Shown one piece after another: positions 62,958 to 64,000 of a stretch of DNA of 64,000 nt; the first letter of the stretch is position 1, and the number at the start of each line of letters is the position of its first letter. The notes beneath the pieces are model-generated. The model saw only the letters and a program-made list of their open reading frames with translations. It was not told the DNA's origin and made no database searches. This stretch comes from Micromonospora musae (GTDB lineage Bacteria; Actinomycetota; Actinomycetes; Mycobacteriales; Micromonosporaceae): positions 451,082 to 515,081 of the forward strand of contig NZ_RAZT01000004.1 of NCBI RefSeq assembly GCF_003626635.1, given 5' to 3'. The position numbers were made by a program, and so were the translations under genes.

Positions 62958-63844
62958 TCATGGAAGCCAGATGATGGCGGCGATGAGGACGAGGCTGGCT
63001 CGGTAGAGGGATGCGCGTTTGGCGTAGCGGGTGGCCAGGTCCCGCCACTGTTTGAGCCGGTTGAAGCAACGTTCCACGACGTTGCGCTTCTTGTAGACCA
63101 GTTTGTCGAAGGTTGGCGGTCGTCCGCCGGTGCTGCCCTTGGCGGCCCGGCGGGCGACCTGGTCAGAGCGTTCGGGGATGACGTGCCGGATTCCCCGTTG
63201 CCTCAGGGCGCGTCTGGTGGAGTCGTGGGCGTAGCCCTTGTCGGCGATCAGCACATCGGGGCGTTTGCGAGGCCGGCCGGGTCCGGGCTCGTTGACGCGG
63301 ATCGCGTCCAGCAGCGCGAGGAGTTGGGGGTTGTCGCCGGCCTGACCGGGAGTGAGCAGGATCGACAGCGGTCGGCCGCGTCCGTCGACGGCGAGGTGGA
63401 TCTTCGTGCTCAGCCCTCCCCGGGATCGACCGATGGCCTCGCCATCCTGCGCACCAGGCGTCGCCGGACTTGTCGGGGAGCCCCCTTTTTGCGGGCGCCA
63501 GCGGCATGCTGGTGCGCCCGCACGATCGACGAGTCGGTGCTGATTGTCCACTGCACCGGTGTCCCGTCGTCATGCACCTGCGCCGCGGCCAGGATCCGAT
63601 CCCACGTCCCGTCAGCGGTCCACCGGCGCAACCGTTCGTGGCAGGTCTTCCACGGCCCGAAACGTTCCGGCAGGTCACGCCACGGCGCACCCGTGCGCAG
63701 CTTCCACAGAATCCCGTTAATGACCTGACGGTGATCCCGCCACCGCCCCCGCGCACCACCCGGCTCCGGAAGCAACGGCGCAATCACCACCCACGCCTCA
63801 TCGGTCAACTCACCACGACGCACCACCGGCACATCGTCAACCAT
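62958..63844 (-). CDS. IS5-family DDE transposase made by -1 frameshifting
   Basis: Two overlapping frames encode one enzyme. The upstream part (ATG 63844 down to 63410) has the N-terminal IS5 region (GELTDEAWVVIAPLLPEPG, PWRDLPERFGPWKTCHERL) and the first catalytic Asp in STDSSIVRAHQHA. The downstream part (to 62958) has the second Asp in IADKGYAHD and the Glu in NVVERCFNRLKQWR. They join by a -1 shift at CAAAAAGGGGG (plus strand 63481-63490 cccccttttt): ARKKG continues as GSPTSPATPGAQDGE. This is the standard way IS427-type elements express their transposase, so the gene is probably functional, not broken. Confidence 0.88.
63481..63490 (-). other. Programmed -1 frameshift site of the transposase
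   Basis: On the minus strand AAAAAGGGGG lies in codons AAA AAG GGG at the point where the two transposase frames overlap. A slip of one base backward links the catalytic Asp half to the Asp/Glu half. Confidence 0.75.
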
Positions 63845-63876
63845 CAACCACTACAAGATCGACAGGACACGCCCTA

Positions 63877-64000
63877 GGCAGTGTCTTCAAAGGATCTTGG
63901 TGTCGGATGATGTAGCGCGTGGGTCGTCGCTACGAGTTGTCTGACGTCGAGTGGGAAGCGCTGTCGCGGTATCTGCCGTCGGCGGTGACCGGTGGTCGGC
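63877..64000 (+). mobile_element. Second IS5-like element, left end only
   Basis: The sequence right after the TA behind the first element (GGCAGTGTCTTCAAAGGATC) looks like an IS terminal repeat and is followed within 42 bases by the start of another transposase gene. The rest lies beyond the window, so the right end and family group cannot be confirmed. Confidence 0.65.
63919..64000 (+). CDS. IS5-family transposase, N-terminal fragment (window edge)
   Basis: GTG 63919 starts VGRRYELSDVEWEALSRYLP and then SAVTGGR before the window ends. ELSDxEWxxLxxxLP is the usual N-terminal pattern of IS5-family transposases. It differs clearly from the transposase of the neighbouring element, so it belongs to another IS. 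Confidence 0.75.
   Translation, partial: MGRRYELSDVEWEALSRYLPSAVTGGR

Larger units (their letters stand above)
62942..63874 (-). mobile_element. Complete IS5-family (IS427-like) insertion sequence
   Basis: A 933-bp element bounded by inverted repeats GGTCCTGTCCTGCCGATC (62942-62959) and GATCGACAGGACACGCCC (63857-63874), matching at 15 of 18 positions. TA flanks both sides (62940-62941 and 63875-63876), as expected for a 2-bp target duplication. It carries one transposase read through a frameshift. The left flanking TA is part of the DUF305 stop codon. Confidence 0.9.

Noticed and set aside
62958..63844. Transposase pseudogene
   Set aside because: The frame break lies at an A5G5 slippery run in the position used for programmed -1 frameshifting in this IS group; both halves and all three catalytic residues are intact.

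Overview
The window is very GC-rich, with strong third-position GC bias, frequent GTG and TTG starts and gene families typical of filamentous actinomycetes. A Micromonosporaceae-like actinobacterium (Micromonospora or Salinispora type) is the best guess; this is inferred from style and gene content, not from a marker gene. No intergenic stretch exceeds 300 bases. The largest gaps are 29316-29594 (279 bases, divergent promoter region in which nothing specific was recognised), 40353-40598 and 56046-56257. No tRNA, rRNA or CRISPR array was seen.

Layout. (1) Positions 1-29315 hold a type VII secretion (ESX-like) locus. On the minus strand, in order of transcription, are eccD, eccB, two WXG100-type small proteins, a 129-aa helical protein, a 798-aa Gly-rich protein with short repeated motifs, a YbaB/EbfC-like protein, a 108-aa protein and one giant polymorphic-toxin-like gene of at least 4,300 codons that runs off the left edge. 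eccC is divergent on the plus strand. Behind it on the minus strand are a LysM-like membrane protein and two overlapping mycosin paralogues that have both lost catalytic His and Ser. (2) Positions 29595-40352 hold unrelated accessory genes: an SDR, an alpha/beta hydrolase with a divergent TetR and a clear palindromic operator, a large secreted subtilase, a LysR/cysteine dioxygenase/YeiH-type exporter sulfur module, and a WxL-like/DUF916 surface pair. (3) Positions 40599-51605 return to the secretion theme: a 391-aa protein of unknown function, a degenerate lytic-transglycosylase/lectin protein, a Pro/Glu-rich protein with a degenerate toxin-like C-terminus, an EccA-like protein in which a beta-helix is joined to two AAA+ domains, and an ECF sigma factor with a small zinc anti-sigma. 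(4) Positions 51675-62942 hold an ExeM-type nuclease/5'-nucleotidase fusion, a VOC protein, a second large subtilase, a TrmB/LuxR regulator and a DUF305 protein. (5) The right edge carries one complete IS5-like element and the start of a second, side by side at one TA dinucleotide.

How it fits together. The four sequences upstream of eccD, of the mycosin pair, and of the genes at 40599 and 41833 share TTGAACCG followed by CGTCG, with exactly 17 bp between GAAC and CGTC. This looks like an ECF-sigma promoter. It ties the two halves of the secretion system into one regulon across about 10 kb of inserted genes, and the ECF sigma factor at 50622 is the obvious candidate regulator. A recurring theme of this regulon is enzyme folds that have lost their catalytic residues (two mycosins, a doubled lytic-transglycosylase-like protein, probably an ART-like domain), which suggests structural or binding roles around a secreted giant toxin.
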